Shown: positions 13,008 through 21,006 of the stretch, piece by piece
How the letters are laid out: the number at the start of each line of letters is the position of its first letter
Position numbering within the stretch: the first letter of the stretch is position 1
IMG/VR virus record: IMGVR_UViG_3300032116_001337
Location: 1-23,332 of that record
Direction: 5' to 3' (one strand)
Origin: a virus
Length of the DNA stretch: 23,332 nucleotides
Notes under the pieces: generated by a model
What the model was told of the DNA's origin: nothing
The model's input: the letters and a program-made list of their open reading frames with translations, nothing else
Database searches by the model: none
Made by a program: the position numbers and the translations under genes

Positions 13008-13208
13008 TTATCCGTTTTGACGAACGATAGTTCTTACTCCGTTGTTATCGGTTATATTTACTACGTCTGTTCCTGTGCCTGTAGTTTTACCTATTCCTTG
13101 TGCCTCTAAACTTCCGTCACAACATTCTTTTCGGTATTTTCCGTCTTTACATAGACAACCTCTTTTGCCACCACGTGGGCTTACTTTACTTAATGTTTTT
13201 TCTGCCAT
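13008..13208 (-). CDS. Small Cys-cluster protein (66 aa)
   Basis: A 66-residue protein with four clustered cysteines, CLCKDGKYRKECC at about residues 18-30, followed by DGSLEAQGIGKT. The pattern of CLCKDG, then CCDGS, then AQGIG appears familiar from small proteins in head modules of Bacteroidetes phages, but no function is known to me. The cysteines could bind a metal ion or form disulfides. The C-terminal half is polar (GTDVVNITDNNGVRTIVRQNG). It sits between the tiny basic gene and the coiled-coil gene, consistent with a virion or assembly protein. Confidence 0.65.
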   Translation of the reverse strand: MAEKTLSKVSPRGGKRGCLCKDGKYRKECCDGSLEAQGIGKTTGTGTDVVNITDNNGVRTIVRQNG

Positions 13209-13224
13209 TTTGTTTGTTTTTAGT

Positions 13225-13356
13225 TTATCCTTGACCTCTATTTAATTTAACGTAGTTCTTAGACGTTTTTAGTTTAGATGACCTTTTACAATGTTGCTTA
13301 GGTCTTTTCTTTCGTGTTTTTCTAAGAAAGTTATTTACGTTAGTTTGCTTTTTCAT
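13225..13356 (-). CDS. Tiny highly basic protein (43 aa)
   Basis: ATG at 13356-13354 lies inside the 3' end of the protease gene (17-nt overlap). The ORF ends at TAA 13227-13225, 16 nt before the Cys-cluster gene. It begins MKKQTNVNNFLRKTRKKRPK and ends YVKLNRGQG; about 40% of residues are Lys or Arg. It has no hydrophobic core, so it is probably disordered. Tiny Lys/Arg-rich peptides with a GQG ending occur in comparable positions in other Bacteroidetes phages as I recall, but this needs a search. A nucleic-acid-binding internal head peptide is a reasonable guess. One AAAACACGAA copy lies inside it. Confidence 0.55.
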   Translation of the reverse strand: MKKQTNVNNFLRKTRKKRPKQHCKRSSKLKTSKNYVKLNRGQG

Positions 13357-14254
13357 TTCTGATTTGTTCTAATTTTCTTTGCGCCCATTCAATACCAGCA
13401 TCACCACCCCAAGCAAGCCATGCCAATCTTCCGCAGCCATCTCCTAACTCTTTTTGTGAATTTTGTCTATGTCTTTCAAATGAAGCCATGCGTGAAATTG
13501 TTTCTTCACTTATGTTTTCGCCATTTGCTAATTGGTTTGCTCGTGCTTTTCCCGTTGCTTCAAGACAATCTCCCCAACCATTTTCTTCAGCATAACGTAA
13601 AGCTATCTTAGCGTTTTCACTTGCTTCTTTTGGATAGTCGTTATAAGTTTCTAATTTGTATTGTTCGTCTTTTAGTATCAAATCACGAATAGCTTTTAAC
13701 AATCTATCTTCTTCAGTTTCTTGTAAACTCATTTCGTATTTATCTACAAAATAACCTTCAATCGAGAATCCTTTTACTTCACCTGCTTTTACCTTATTCC
13801 AAATCTCGTCGTTATTGACTTTCATTGAAATCATCCAAGTTCCTTTTGGTAAATTGAAGTTATATAATCGGCTTTTGTCCGTTTTTTCATCTTCAATGAT
13901 CCAGCTTTCAACAACTGACATTCCGTCTAACATTTTCTTTTCATGTTCTAACGTTGCGTTGTTTTGGTTGGCTCTCATTAAAAATAACTCCGATGCCTTG
14001 CGTACTGTTTCTTCACTAAAATAAATATAAAATTCTTTGTCTCCGTTTTTACGATAAATCTGTTTGTTAGGAATTAAAGCAGCACCCATTAAGATACGTT
14101 TCTCTCCGTCAACTTCTTTAAGTTCTACTTCGTGTTTTTTTAAGGCTACAAAGTTTTCTTCTATTGCTGGGCTTTCAACAACTGAAACCGCATTGATACC
14201 GCTTTCGATTTTATTCTCATCAATAAGCAGTTCTATAATTTCCATCTTTGCCAT
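13340..14254 (-). CDS. XkdF-like prohead protease with extra C-terminal domain
   Basis: A 304-residue protein. Residues 1-180 match the XkdF-like (S78-type) phage serine protease. His104 in NATLEHEKKM and Ser164 in GFSIEGYF are the likely catalytic pair, and strands such as GTWMISMKVN lie between them. The protease would trim scaffold and capsid proteins during head maturation. Residues about 205-295 form a second domain: YPKEASENAKIALRYAEENG, then RANQLANGENISEETISRMA, and GCGRLAWLAWGGDAGIEWAQ. This domain recurs in Bacteroidetes phage proteins but has no function known to me. The gene leads the head module. Start choice: ATG 11 nt after the tape measure gene. Confidence 0.8.
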   Translation of the reverse strand: MAKMEIIELLIDENKIESGINAVSVVESPAIEENFVALKKHEVELKEVDGEKRILMGAALIPNKQIYRKNGDKEFYIYFSEETVRKASELFLMRANQNNATLEHEKKMLDGMSVVESWIIEDEKTDKSRLYNFNLPKGTWMISMKVNNDEIWNKVKAGEVKGFSIEGYFVDKYEMSLQETEEDRLLKAIRDLILKDEQYKLETYNDYPKEASENAKIALRYAEENGWGDCLEATGKARANQLANGENISEETISRMASFERHRQNSQKELGDGCGRLAWLAWGGDAGIEWAQRKLEQIRNEKAN

Positions 14255-14265
14255 AATTCTTTAAC

Positions 14266-16479
14266 TTATAATGTTGCGTTTTGTAACCTATTTCTATCTA
14301 AACTTTGAGCTGAAGTAACCTCACCACTAACTACATAAGCTTTTGTAGGTTGTTGTTGTAACGTCGCTAATTGGTTTATTCCGCTTGTTCCTATTGTATT
14401 AAATTGAGGAGCCATAGCACCACCACCAGCACCTCCGCCTCCACCACTTGGGTTTTGAACTGGAGGAGGACTTCCTCCACCCAACGTTTTTAAAGCTTTT
14501 GCTGTTGCCGCAATATTAGCAGCTATTCCGATACCTGTTGATATATTATTCATTGCTATAACTGGCGCAGCTGCTGCTCCACTTGTTGCTATTGCTTGAG
14601 GAGTTGCTAAAGCTCCAGCGTTTGCTAACTTATTTGAAATAATCATTTTTGCAATACCTATTGCGCTTTCTGCAATTACTGCTGCTTTTTGAACTCCTTT
14701 TTGCTTTTCAAATAAACTCGCTATTAATTGAACGCCTTGTAATGCCGTGTCTAAACCTTGTTGTTGTAACGCTGCTTTTTGTTCTGCTGCTGCCTTAGCT
14801 GCTGCAATTTCTTTTTCTGTTGCTTCTTTATCTAAAGCAGCCTTTTTTTCTTTTGCTACCTTGTCATTTTCATAAGCTATGTTTTGATATTTTAAATTAA
14901 TATCGTTTAGCTCATTCATTTTAGCCAATTCAATTTCTGCAAGTGCGTCTTTATTGCCTTCCGCTAAAGTTTCAAGTTCAAAATATTTGTCATTAACTAA
15001 TAAAATTTCACGTTCTTGTTCCGTTAAACTATTTTGAAAATTTTGTTCAGCAATATCTTCTAATCTTTTATTAAGTTCGTTTTGTTGTTCAATTGCTAAA
15101 CGTGCTGCTTCTGCGTTTGCGTTTTTTATTAAATCGTTTTTTTCTTTATTAGCGTCTATTGTTTTTTGAGAATTTGTTTTGTCTATTTGTTGAACTGCTA
15201 AAACATAACCAGCTCTTTTATTTTTTAAATCCGTTAATTGCTTTTGTGTTTCTTCTTGTAACTTAATACCATCCTCCTTTACTTGCTCAGGGTCAAATAA
15301 TAATTTAGCGCCCTTTTCCGCCATTGAGTCAAAGAACTTATTAGCTTCTTTTAATGGTTCTAAATCAATTAATTTACCACCACCTAACGCTTCACTCACA
15401 TAATTAGCACCTTTAATTAAAAGGTCAATTTGTGCTATCATTGCCGTTACAGGAATTAAAGCAATCTTAGTAATTGCTGCAATAACCTTTTTAGCTATTT
15501 CAAAGTTTCTAATTGTTGCTTCTTCTTGAGCTTTAGCCGTAATTTGATTTTGCTTTATTTGTTCTTCTGTAGCAGCTATAACTAAATCTATTTGCTTAAT
15601 TTTAAGTTGTAAAATTTGCTTTTCACTTAAACCTTGTAACTTTAAAATGTTGTCTTGAGAATCTAACGCCGTTAATTTTTCGTTTTCAATAGTTACATTC
15701 TTTTCCGCCTTTTTGTTTAACGCTTCTTGTTCATCACTTACACCGCTAACAGCTTCTTTAATATCATCCCAATATGCTACAATACTTCCTAACGCAATAA
15801 CTAAAAGACCAATACCAGTAGCAGCTATTCCTGTTCTAATTCCTTTTAAGGCAGTCATAGCCGTAGTGCCTAACGCTTTAAAACTACTACCTGCCTCTTT
15901 CAGCCCTTGTATTCCTTGACTAATAGCCATAACAGACTGTAGCTTAACCATTGTTTCTTGGAGCTTACTTGATTCAACACCAAATAATGCAGCAGCACCT
16001 TCAGCAACCTCAAAACCTGAAGCAACACCCCCAACAGCACCTAATAACTTTTGATTCATAGTTGTAGCAGAAGCGTCCACAACCATGTCGGTTTGCATTT
16101 GAACTTTTCGATAACCCGAAACAGCTTGTAATAAATCGTTATATTCCTTAGTTCCTTGTTTACCAGCTAAAGCTAATTCATATAAACGGTCTTCTGCTTC
16201 ACCCATTCTTGTAGTAAGCGGTTGAAGTTCGCCATAGACTTGCTCAAATGAAGCGTTTAAATCTGTTGCACTTTTGCTTAATGAATCGTAAGCAAGTGTT
16301 AATTTGCTTAATTCTTGGCGTGCTTTGTCTGCTTCTTCGCTATTGTCTCCGAATTCCTTACTTAAGTCCTCTACTTCTTGAGTAGTTTTTTGAATAGATT
16401 TGCGTAAGTTATCAAATTCACTTTGAACATCTTTGTTGTTCGTCTTTACGTTTAATTCAACGGTTCTTATTTCTGCCAT
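14266..16479 (-). CDS. Tape measure protein
   Basis: A 737-residue protein with typical tape measure features. A long N-terminal coiled coil (about 15-85) is followed by TTRMGEAEDRLYELALAGKQ, a hydrophobic segment GIAATGIGLLVIALGSIVAYW (about 217-237), and a second at about 335-355 (IALIPVTAMIAQIDLLI). Further Ala/Lys/Glu coiled coils cover 440-570, and the end is Gly/Pro-rich (GGGSPPPVQNPSGGGGGAGG). The protein would set tail length and assist DNA passage through the membrane. At 737 residues it implies a moderate tail if phage tails scale with it. Its start overlaps the 52-residue gene by 23 nt. It is placed after, not before, the large tail-tip genes. Confidence 0.85.
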   Translation of the reverse strand: MAEIRTVELNVKTNNKDVQSEFDNLRKSIQKTTQEVEDLSKEFGDNSEEADKARQELSKLTLAYDSLSKSATDLNASFEQVYGELQPLTTRMGEAEDRLYELALAGKQGTKEYNDLLQAVSGYRKVQMQTDMVVDASATTMNQKLLGAVGGVASGFEVAEGAAALFGVESSKLQETMVKLQSVMAISQGIQGLKEAGSSFKALGTTAMTALKGIRTGIAATGIGLLVIALGSIVAYWDDIKEAVSGVSDEQEALNKKAEKNVTIENEKLTALDSQDNILKLQGLSEKQILQLKIKQIDLVIAATEEQIKQNQITAKAQEEATIRNFEIAKKVIAAITKIALIPVTAMIAQIDLLIKGANYVSEALGGGKLIDLEPLKEANKFFDSMAEKGAKLLFDPEQVKEDGIKLQEETQKQLTDLKNKRAGYVLAVQQIDKTNSQKTIDANKEKNDLIKNANAEAARLAIEQQNELNKRLEDIAEQNFQNSLTEQEREILLVNDKYFELETLAEGNKDALAEIELAKMNELNDINLKYQNIAYENDKVAKEKKAALDKEATEKEIAAAKAAAEQKAALQQQGLDTALQGVQLIASLFEKQKGVQKAAVIAESAIGIAKMIISNKLANAGALATPQAIATSGAAAAPVIAMNNISTGIGIAANIAATAKALKTLGGGSPPPVQNPSGGGGGAGGGAMAPQFNTIGTSGINQLATLQQQPTKAYVVSGEVTSAQSLDRNRLQNATL

Positions 16480-16615
16480 TGTACTTTCGTTTCTGCTGTT
16501 TATAAATCTTTTTTAGGTTCGAACTGTATTCGTGTTTTCCTTTAGCTATATCGACAATCTCACTTACATTAAAGAAATCATCTGTTTTTAAAAGTTCTAA
16601 TATCTGTAATATCAT
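16457..16615 (-). CDS. Tiny protein preceding the tape measure (52 aa)
   Basis: ATG at 16615-16613 overlaps the stop of the 774-residue gene by 4 nt (ATGA). The stop TGA at 16459-16457 lies 23 nt inside the tape measure gene. It begins MILQILELLKTDDFFNVSEI and ends in a strongly basic tail (KKIYKQQKRKYNGRNKNR). An amphipathic helix with a basic C-terminus directly before the tape measure is where tail assembly chaperones sit in many phages. That role is inferred from position only. Both overlaps indicate coupled translation. One AAAACACGAA copy lies inside it. Confidence 0.6.
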   Translation of the reverse strand: MILQILELLKTDDFFNVSEIVDIAKGKHEYSSNLKKIYKQQKRKYNGRNKNR

Positions 16616-18936
16616 TGTTGTACTATTATTGTATTTGTTGCGCTTATATTCCCATTAATATCAGTATATGTAGCTACTATTGTTATAACTTGAACGGAGC
16701 TTTCTTCAGTAATTAAATATAAACCAGTTTCTGTAATTATTGGGTCTGTATTTTCGGCTAATATTCTTGATGTTGTATTCGTATTTGCGGGAATACAAAC
16801 CTCCACTATCTGATTTTGATAAATCGTACTTGGAGTTATTGTAACACCCGGGAAAGAACTTGTTATTGTAGCACTTGCAGTACCGTTTGGAAAAGGTATA
16901 TTAACATCTAAACATTGAGCGTTAGGGTCAGGGTTAATTGGGTCTTGAGCAATTAAAGGTCTGAAGTCTAAATATAAACTGAAATTTACTTCACCAGTTG
17001 TAAGGTTACTTTTCATTTCGTTTATAATATATCTCTTATCTCGAATAATAACCCTATCGTTCAATCTAAGGTTACTTAAAAGGCTAATTGGTAAAATCGT
17101 CTTAACGTTAATTAAACGTTGTTTTAAATCGAATAAATTACTTAAGTAAGGAAAATAATAAGTAGCGTATAATCCGTTGTTTATAGTTTCTAAATGAATT
17201 ATTGAATTGTCAGCTCCAAAGTTTAAACTATATTTCGTGTTTTGGTAACTTAAATCTTGCCCGAATAAAGCGTAAGTGTCAATATTTTGATGCGTAGTAC
17301 CATCGTAGAATCTTATATCATGCGGTAAAGATTGACTGGTTCCATAAAAATAAAACAAACAAGGCTTTGGAGTGTAAGCTTGATAATTTTCATTAAGCGC
17401 ATACCCTAATATCGCATAATTAGTTCCATCTGTTGAACGTGCAAATAATAAATTTTCAAATGGGCTTTCTATTACATACTCGCCTCCATCATAATCGAAT
17501 TGATATTCTAAGTTCCCGTATTGCTGATTATAAGTTTTAAAGTAATTCTTATTTACAAATGATTCGCTTTCTTGATATTTAAACTTTATTCTTTTAAATA
17601 ATTTAACTCGTTCAATATCTATTGAGTCTAAATCCGTATATTCGGTTATATCTACAATAGCTCCTTGACTATACCATATATCTAAAGGCAAAACTTGATA
17701 AACATTTTCTTCTACGCCTACGCAAGTCATATTGAAATCTAATAAAACACCACGTAAGAAATCCTCAACTTTCATATCAGGAACAACGTTATTTAAATTC
17801 ACATTACCTGTTAATGTTGTTTGAATTGTACTTATTTGTGCTATATTATTTAATCCTTGATTACTTGTTATTTGATAAATAATATTTAAATCAACATTCA
17901 TAGGTGCTGTTGCTCTTAACTTAAACGTTAATTTAGTATCTAAACCAATGGTGTTTTGAAAAGATACGTTTCCGAAATTGCCAGTAGTATCTCCAGTTAT
18001 TGTTTGATTATAATTACCATCTTGAAAAACATCAATATAAAAAGTCCCTGCCGCCGATAAATTTAGAACCTCAAAATACACTGTATGAGTTTGAGTTGGT
18101 ATCGGTGCGTATTTTATATTTATGTAATCTTGGTAAATATTTACATATTCAAGTGAAGAAGGGTCAGGAATATTAGGGTCTGCAATAACAGTTGCTATAA
18201 TTTGGTCTATTACAATATCTGATTGTTCACTTACCCAAGTATATTGATTCGTGTTTTTGCCCCATAAAAATAACCTTCTAAATCTTTGGTCATTAAAAAA
18301 AGAACTCTGAAACGTTATTCCGTATTTATCCTCAATAGCTTCAAATATCTTACTTACTTTAATTGCAGGAAAAAGCTCATCGTATTGAATAGCGTGTGTA
18401 TTTTGTGTTATATCCTGCGTCCCGTGATGATATTCCCATAACCGCGTATTAGCGATTAACGGATAGCGAACATCGTAATCTGTTGCCGTGTCAGTTATTC
18501 TATCGTATATTTCAGTTCCATCAAAAGCAAATTCTAAACTACTAAAATCTAAATCTTTTAATTTATCCTCTCCGAACTTATCTTTTAACGCAAGTATATC
18601 GCCATAAAAAGTTATAGTGTAACTTTCTACTTGCCCATTTTTTAGATTAGACTTTTCAAGTTGTATCTTACCACGTCTAAAAAAAGTAAGGTCTATTTCT
18701 ATAAATGCTGAACGCCTTATGTTAGGGTCTATTGTTGGGTTTACATCCGATTGATAAAAGTGTTCAAATATCTCGTTGTTATGAGGAGTAGCAGGAACGG
18801 TAAAGCTTTGCGAAAAGTCAGTGAATACTTTTGATATATCCGAAATGTTTTGAACGCTTGAAGTAACGTTTATTTGTTCGTCGTTGAATAGTTCTAATTG
18901 AACACCCTCTATAAATATTCCTACTACTCGATTCAT
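16612..18936 (-). CDS. Tail tip / baseplate hub-like structural protein
   Basis: A 774-residue protein. The N-terminal 120 residues (FIEGVQLELFNDEQINVTSS; SQSFTVPATPHNNEIFEHFY) match a recurring pattern of large tail proteins in Bacteroidetes phages, with a beta-rich domain similar to tail hub proteins. The middle contains many Tyr/Asn/Asp-rich strands, and residues 685-774 look like an Ig-like or carbohydrate-binding C-terminal domain (NGTASATITSSFPGVTITPS). No hydrolase motif is seen. It overlaps the 358-residue gene by 4 nt and the 52-residue gene by 4 nt. It is likely part of the tail tip complex. A baseplate protein or tail-associated adhesin remains possible. Confidence 0.65.
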   Translation of the reverse strand: MNRVVGIFIEGVQLELFNDEQINVTSSVQNISDISKVFTDFSQSFTVPATPHNNEIFEHFYQSDVNPTIDPNIRRSAFIEIDLTFFRRGKIQLEKSNLKNGQVESYTITFYGDILALKDKFGEDKLKDLDFSSLEFAFDGTEIYDRITDTATDYDVRYPLIANTRLWEYHHGTQDITQNTHAIQYDELFPAIKVSKIFEAIEDKYGITFQSSFFNDQRFRRLFLWGKNTNQYTWVSEQSDIVIDQIIATVIADPNIPDPSSLEYVNIYQDYINIKYAPIPTQTHTVYFEVLNLSAAGTFYIDVFQDGNYNQTITGDTTGNFGNVSFQNTIGLDTKLTFKLRATAPMNVDLNIIYQITSNQGLNNIAQISTIQTTLTGNVNLNNVVPDMKVEDFLRGVLLDFNMTCVGVEENVYQVLPLDIWYSQGAIVDITEYTDLDSIDIERVKLFKRIKFKYQESESFVNKNYFKTYNQQYGNLEYQFDYDGGEYVIESPFENLLFARSTDGTNYAILGYALNENYQAYTPKPCLFYFYGTSQSLPHDIRFYDGTTHQNIDTYALFGQDLSYQNTKYSLNFGADNSIIHLETINNGLYATYYFPYLSNLFDLKQRLINVKTILPISLLSNLRLNDRVIIRDKRYIINEMKSNLTTGEVNFSLYLDFRPLIAQDPINPDPNAQCLDVNIPFPNGTASATITSSFPGVTITPSTIYQNQIVEVCIPANTNTTSRILAENTDPIITETGLYLITEESSVQVITIVATYTDINGNISATNTIIVQQ

Positions 18937-20009
18937 ATTACATTGTTAATTGCATTGTAAGCAAATTCAAACTCCATTTGGTAGTTAATCATTTTCGTGT
19001 TTATGCTTTTGAATAACTCCGTGCTTTGCGTGTTTAATTTTACTGGCAAAGAGTTTAATAATATCCTTTCGCTCAACATTAACTGCTTAACTATTTCTTT
19101 AAAGTCTTCATTTACCCAATCGGTATTTACCTTAATCGTCTTTTTGCCGTTTACGTTAAATGACTTTCTTTGACCTACTAAAGTGTCATAATCAGGAAAA
19201 GCTCCTTGCATTAAATTATAATCCGTCTTTTCAATGTTTAACGTGTCATTTGAGGCACCGAAAAACCAAGTTCTTTGCCAACCTCCATACTTGTTTACAA
19301 AGTCGCATACAATAGGCGTATACTTACAATTTAGATAAGGCTCAAAATATCCAGTATATAAAACAACACCTGACAAAACATAGTATATTTCTAATTTGTT
19401 TCCATCTGCATAATAAGATTGATGAACTTTACGAACATCAATTACTGAACTATTACTTATTGATTGAACTTGAGTTGCTCCAGTTCTTAAATTAGTCCAT
19501 CTTGCGCTTACTGCTGTTAATGTTGTAGCTACTGTTATAAAATTACTTCTATAATCCGTGTTTGTGCTTGGGTCTTCGTTAGCGTCGTAAGCATAAAAGA
19601 AAGTCCCTTCATCATGTAAAATATCGTAGCTTAAAGTTGGGTTATAACCTTGCTCATAATATCCGAATCCGTCAAATGCTTTATAAGTCGTAGTATCTAA
19701 TAAAGTGTAAGTTGTGCCGTCTAATTTATAACGTTTTACTTGTACGTTACACCATTGAGCAGTCGGAGTAGTTGTATTGTTATTCCAGTTAGTTTGACGT
19801 TCATCAAAATTTAGGTATTCACGAATGTAAGGTGAAATATTATAATACGTGTTTACGTTGTTTGAAGCTGGAATTAATTTGCTAAGTGTATATTGAGGGT
19901 CTGTTGGAGCTGAACCCGTGCCATTCCAAATTCTTAACTCTACCTTTGAACCTTCTTGACCGCTTTCGGCTATTGTTACTATAAAAGGTGAACGTGCAAA
20001 AATACTCAT
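18933..20009 (-). CDS. Tail protein, possibly distal-tail-like
   Basis: A 358-residue, beta-rich protein. It begins MSIFARSPFIVTIAESGQEG and continues KVELRIWNGTGSAPTDPQYT. Tyr/Asn/Thr-rich strands follow throughout (YYNISPYIREYLNFDERQTN; YILHDEGT-like stretch near residue 130), and the end KMINYQMEFEFAYNAINNVI is typical of a virion protein strand. It lies in the order HK97-gp10-like, this gene, tail-tip-like, each joined by a 4-nt ATGA overlap, suggesting an ordered tail assembly module. The family is not recognised with certainty; a distal tail or tail-tube-initiating role is inferred from position. Confidence 0.6.
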   Translation of the reverse strand: MSIFARSPFIVTIAESGQEGSKVELRIWNGTGSAPTDPQYTLSKLIPASNNVNTYYNISPYIREYLNFDERQTNWNNNTTTPTAQWCNVQVKRYKLDGTTYTLLDTTTYKAFDGFGYYEQGYNPTLSYDILHDEGTFFYAYDANEDPSTNTDYRSNFITVATTLTAVSARWTNLRTGATQVQSISNSSVIDVRKVHQSYYADGNKLEIYYVLSGVVLYTGYFEPYLNCKYTPIVCDFVNKYGGWQRTWFFGASNDTLNIEKTDYNLMQGAFPDYDTLVGQRKSFNVNGKKTIKVNTDWVNEDFKEIVKQLMLSERILLNSLPVKLNTQSTELFKSINTKMINYQMEFEFAYNAINNVI

Positions 20010-20521
20010 TTTATATTTTTTAAGTTTTGATTTAATATTGAATTTAAAAGCGTTTCAGCGTCTAATCCGTATTTATCTATTAAGACATCAGGAAGTTTCT
20101 TAAATGCTTTCTCAAATGGCTTAGTAAAGAATAAAGAAGGTTTGATTCCGTATTTAAATATGCTTTTAGCTATTGCAAATTGTAATCCTTTTCTTGACTG
20201 AAATTTACCTGCTACATTTCGCGGTGCGATTCCTTTACGAACTATCCACTTATCCAATTTACTTGGAGGCGGCATTTTAGATTTATAGCTGTATTCTGTA
20301 TTGTATTTTTTAAACTTACCAGAAACCCCTTTATCCTGAAAGTTCCCGTAGGCTTCCATGTCAAAATAAATACCTATTGAGTTAGGGAATTCTTTAACTT
20401 CACCTTGTATTGATTCGGCTAATTTACCGGACGAGTTTTTATTTTGGCGTTTAAGTTCTGCTTTTGCTTCCTTAACAACCTCATCTCTGAATTTCTCTAA
20501 AGCTTTTAGAACTTCACTCAT
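20006..20521 (-). CDS. HK97 gp10-like neck / tail completion protein
   Basis: A 171-residue protein if it starts at the ATG 20521-20519. An in-frame TTG six bases upstream would give 173 residues, but the ATG forms a TAATG overlap with the previous stop and is preferred. A helical N-terminus (LKALEKFRDEVVKEAKAELK) is followed by SGKLAESIQGEV, YFDMEAYGNFQDKGVSGKFK and KPSLFFTKPFEKAFKKLPDV. This order, especially the A-YG-FQDKG motif, is the HK97 gp10 family signature. Such proteins sit at the head-tail joint. The downstream neighbour begins with a 4-nt overlap. Confidence 0.75.
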   Translation of the reverse strand: MSEVLKALEKFRDEVVKEAKAELKRQNKNSSGKLAESIQGEVKEFPNSIGIYFDMEAYGNFQDKGVSGKFKKYNTEYSYKSKMPPPSKLDKWIVRKGIAPRNVAGKFQSRKGLQFAIAKSIFKYGIKPSLFFTKPFEKAFKKLPDVLIDKYGLDAETLLNSILNQNLKNIK

Positions 20522-20976
20522 TAGCAAATTGTCATTGAGTTAGGAACTAAAATATCTAAGGTCATTGTCCAACCTGCTAAATAGTTTTCAAAGCGTTCTG
20601 CAAATGGTTCTACTGTTGCGTTGCCATCTACCATAAAATTGTCACTGAATAAGTCTCCACGTCTTAAACTTTCGTAAAGTCTATTTTGAACTGCAAACAT
20701 TGTATTTAAAACGTCTTGTTCGTTATTATCTCCAATAAATATATTCGTGTTTTCGTTCTTTGAAATGTCAACTATATCCATACATAAAATAGATACGTTA
20801 AAACGAATTACATTATTTTCGATTGTGCTGTTGTTTACAATTATATGAGCTAAAGGAAAAATTGTTTGTTTAGATAAATCAACTGCAAATATGTCGCCTT
20901 CAGTAACCGTGTTTATAAAAGCATCGTTGTCGAAGTGTCCTTTTAAAGTGTCAAGTAAATTATAGTAATTACCCAT
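20521..20976 (-). CDS. Tail terminator-like protein
   Basis: A 151-residue protein with the pattern MGNYYNLLDTLKGHFDNDAF, then GDIFAVDLSKQTIFPLAHII, and a later NRLYESLRRGDLF and AGWTMTLDILVPN. The mix of a short helix, the strand pair FAVDLSKQTIFPLAHIIVNN and a final long strand resembles phage tail terminator or tail completion proteins, which are about this length. It sits just before the HK97-gp10-like gene, as terminators often do. Contact with the capsid-tail joint is inferred. One AAAACACGAA copy occurs within it (Asn-Thr-Asn codons). Confidence 0.6.
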   Translation of the reverse strand: MGNYYNLLDTLKGHFDNDAFINTVTEGDIFAVDLSKQTIFPLAHIIVNNSTIENNVIRFNVSILCMDIVDISKNENTNIFIGDNNEQDVLNTMFAVQNRLYESLRRGDLFSDNFMVDGNATVEPFAERFENYLAGWTMTLDILVPNSMTIC

Positions 20977-21006
20977 GTCTCATTTTTCTTTTTAATTCGT
21001 TATTCT

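Larger units (their letters stand above)
156..20753 (+). repeat. Dispersed single-orientation 10-mer TTCGTGTTTT (11 exact copies)
   Basis: Exact copies start at plus-strand positions 156, 1282, 1780, 3330, 5976, 13311, 14129, 16529, 17234, 18248 and 20744. A one-mismatch copy (TTCGTGTTTA) is at 18994. I found none in the opposite orientation. Two copies are intergenic (156, 5976). The nine coding copies fall in all three codon phases: Lys-His-Glu at 1282, 1780, 14129 and 16529; Asn-Thr at 3330, 17234, 18248 and 20744; and Lys-Thr-Arg at 13311. Protein coding alone therefore does not explain it. None occur between 5986 and 13310 or after 20753. Confidence 0.7.

Noticed and set aside
20519-20527. 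TTG start for the gp10-like gene at 20527
   Set aside because: An ATG six bases downstream forms a TAATG stop-start overlap with the previous gene, which fits the close packing elsewhere in this genome.
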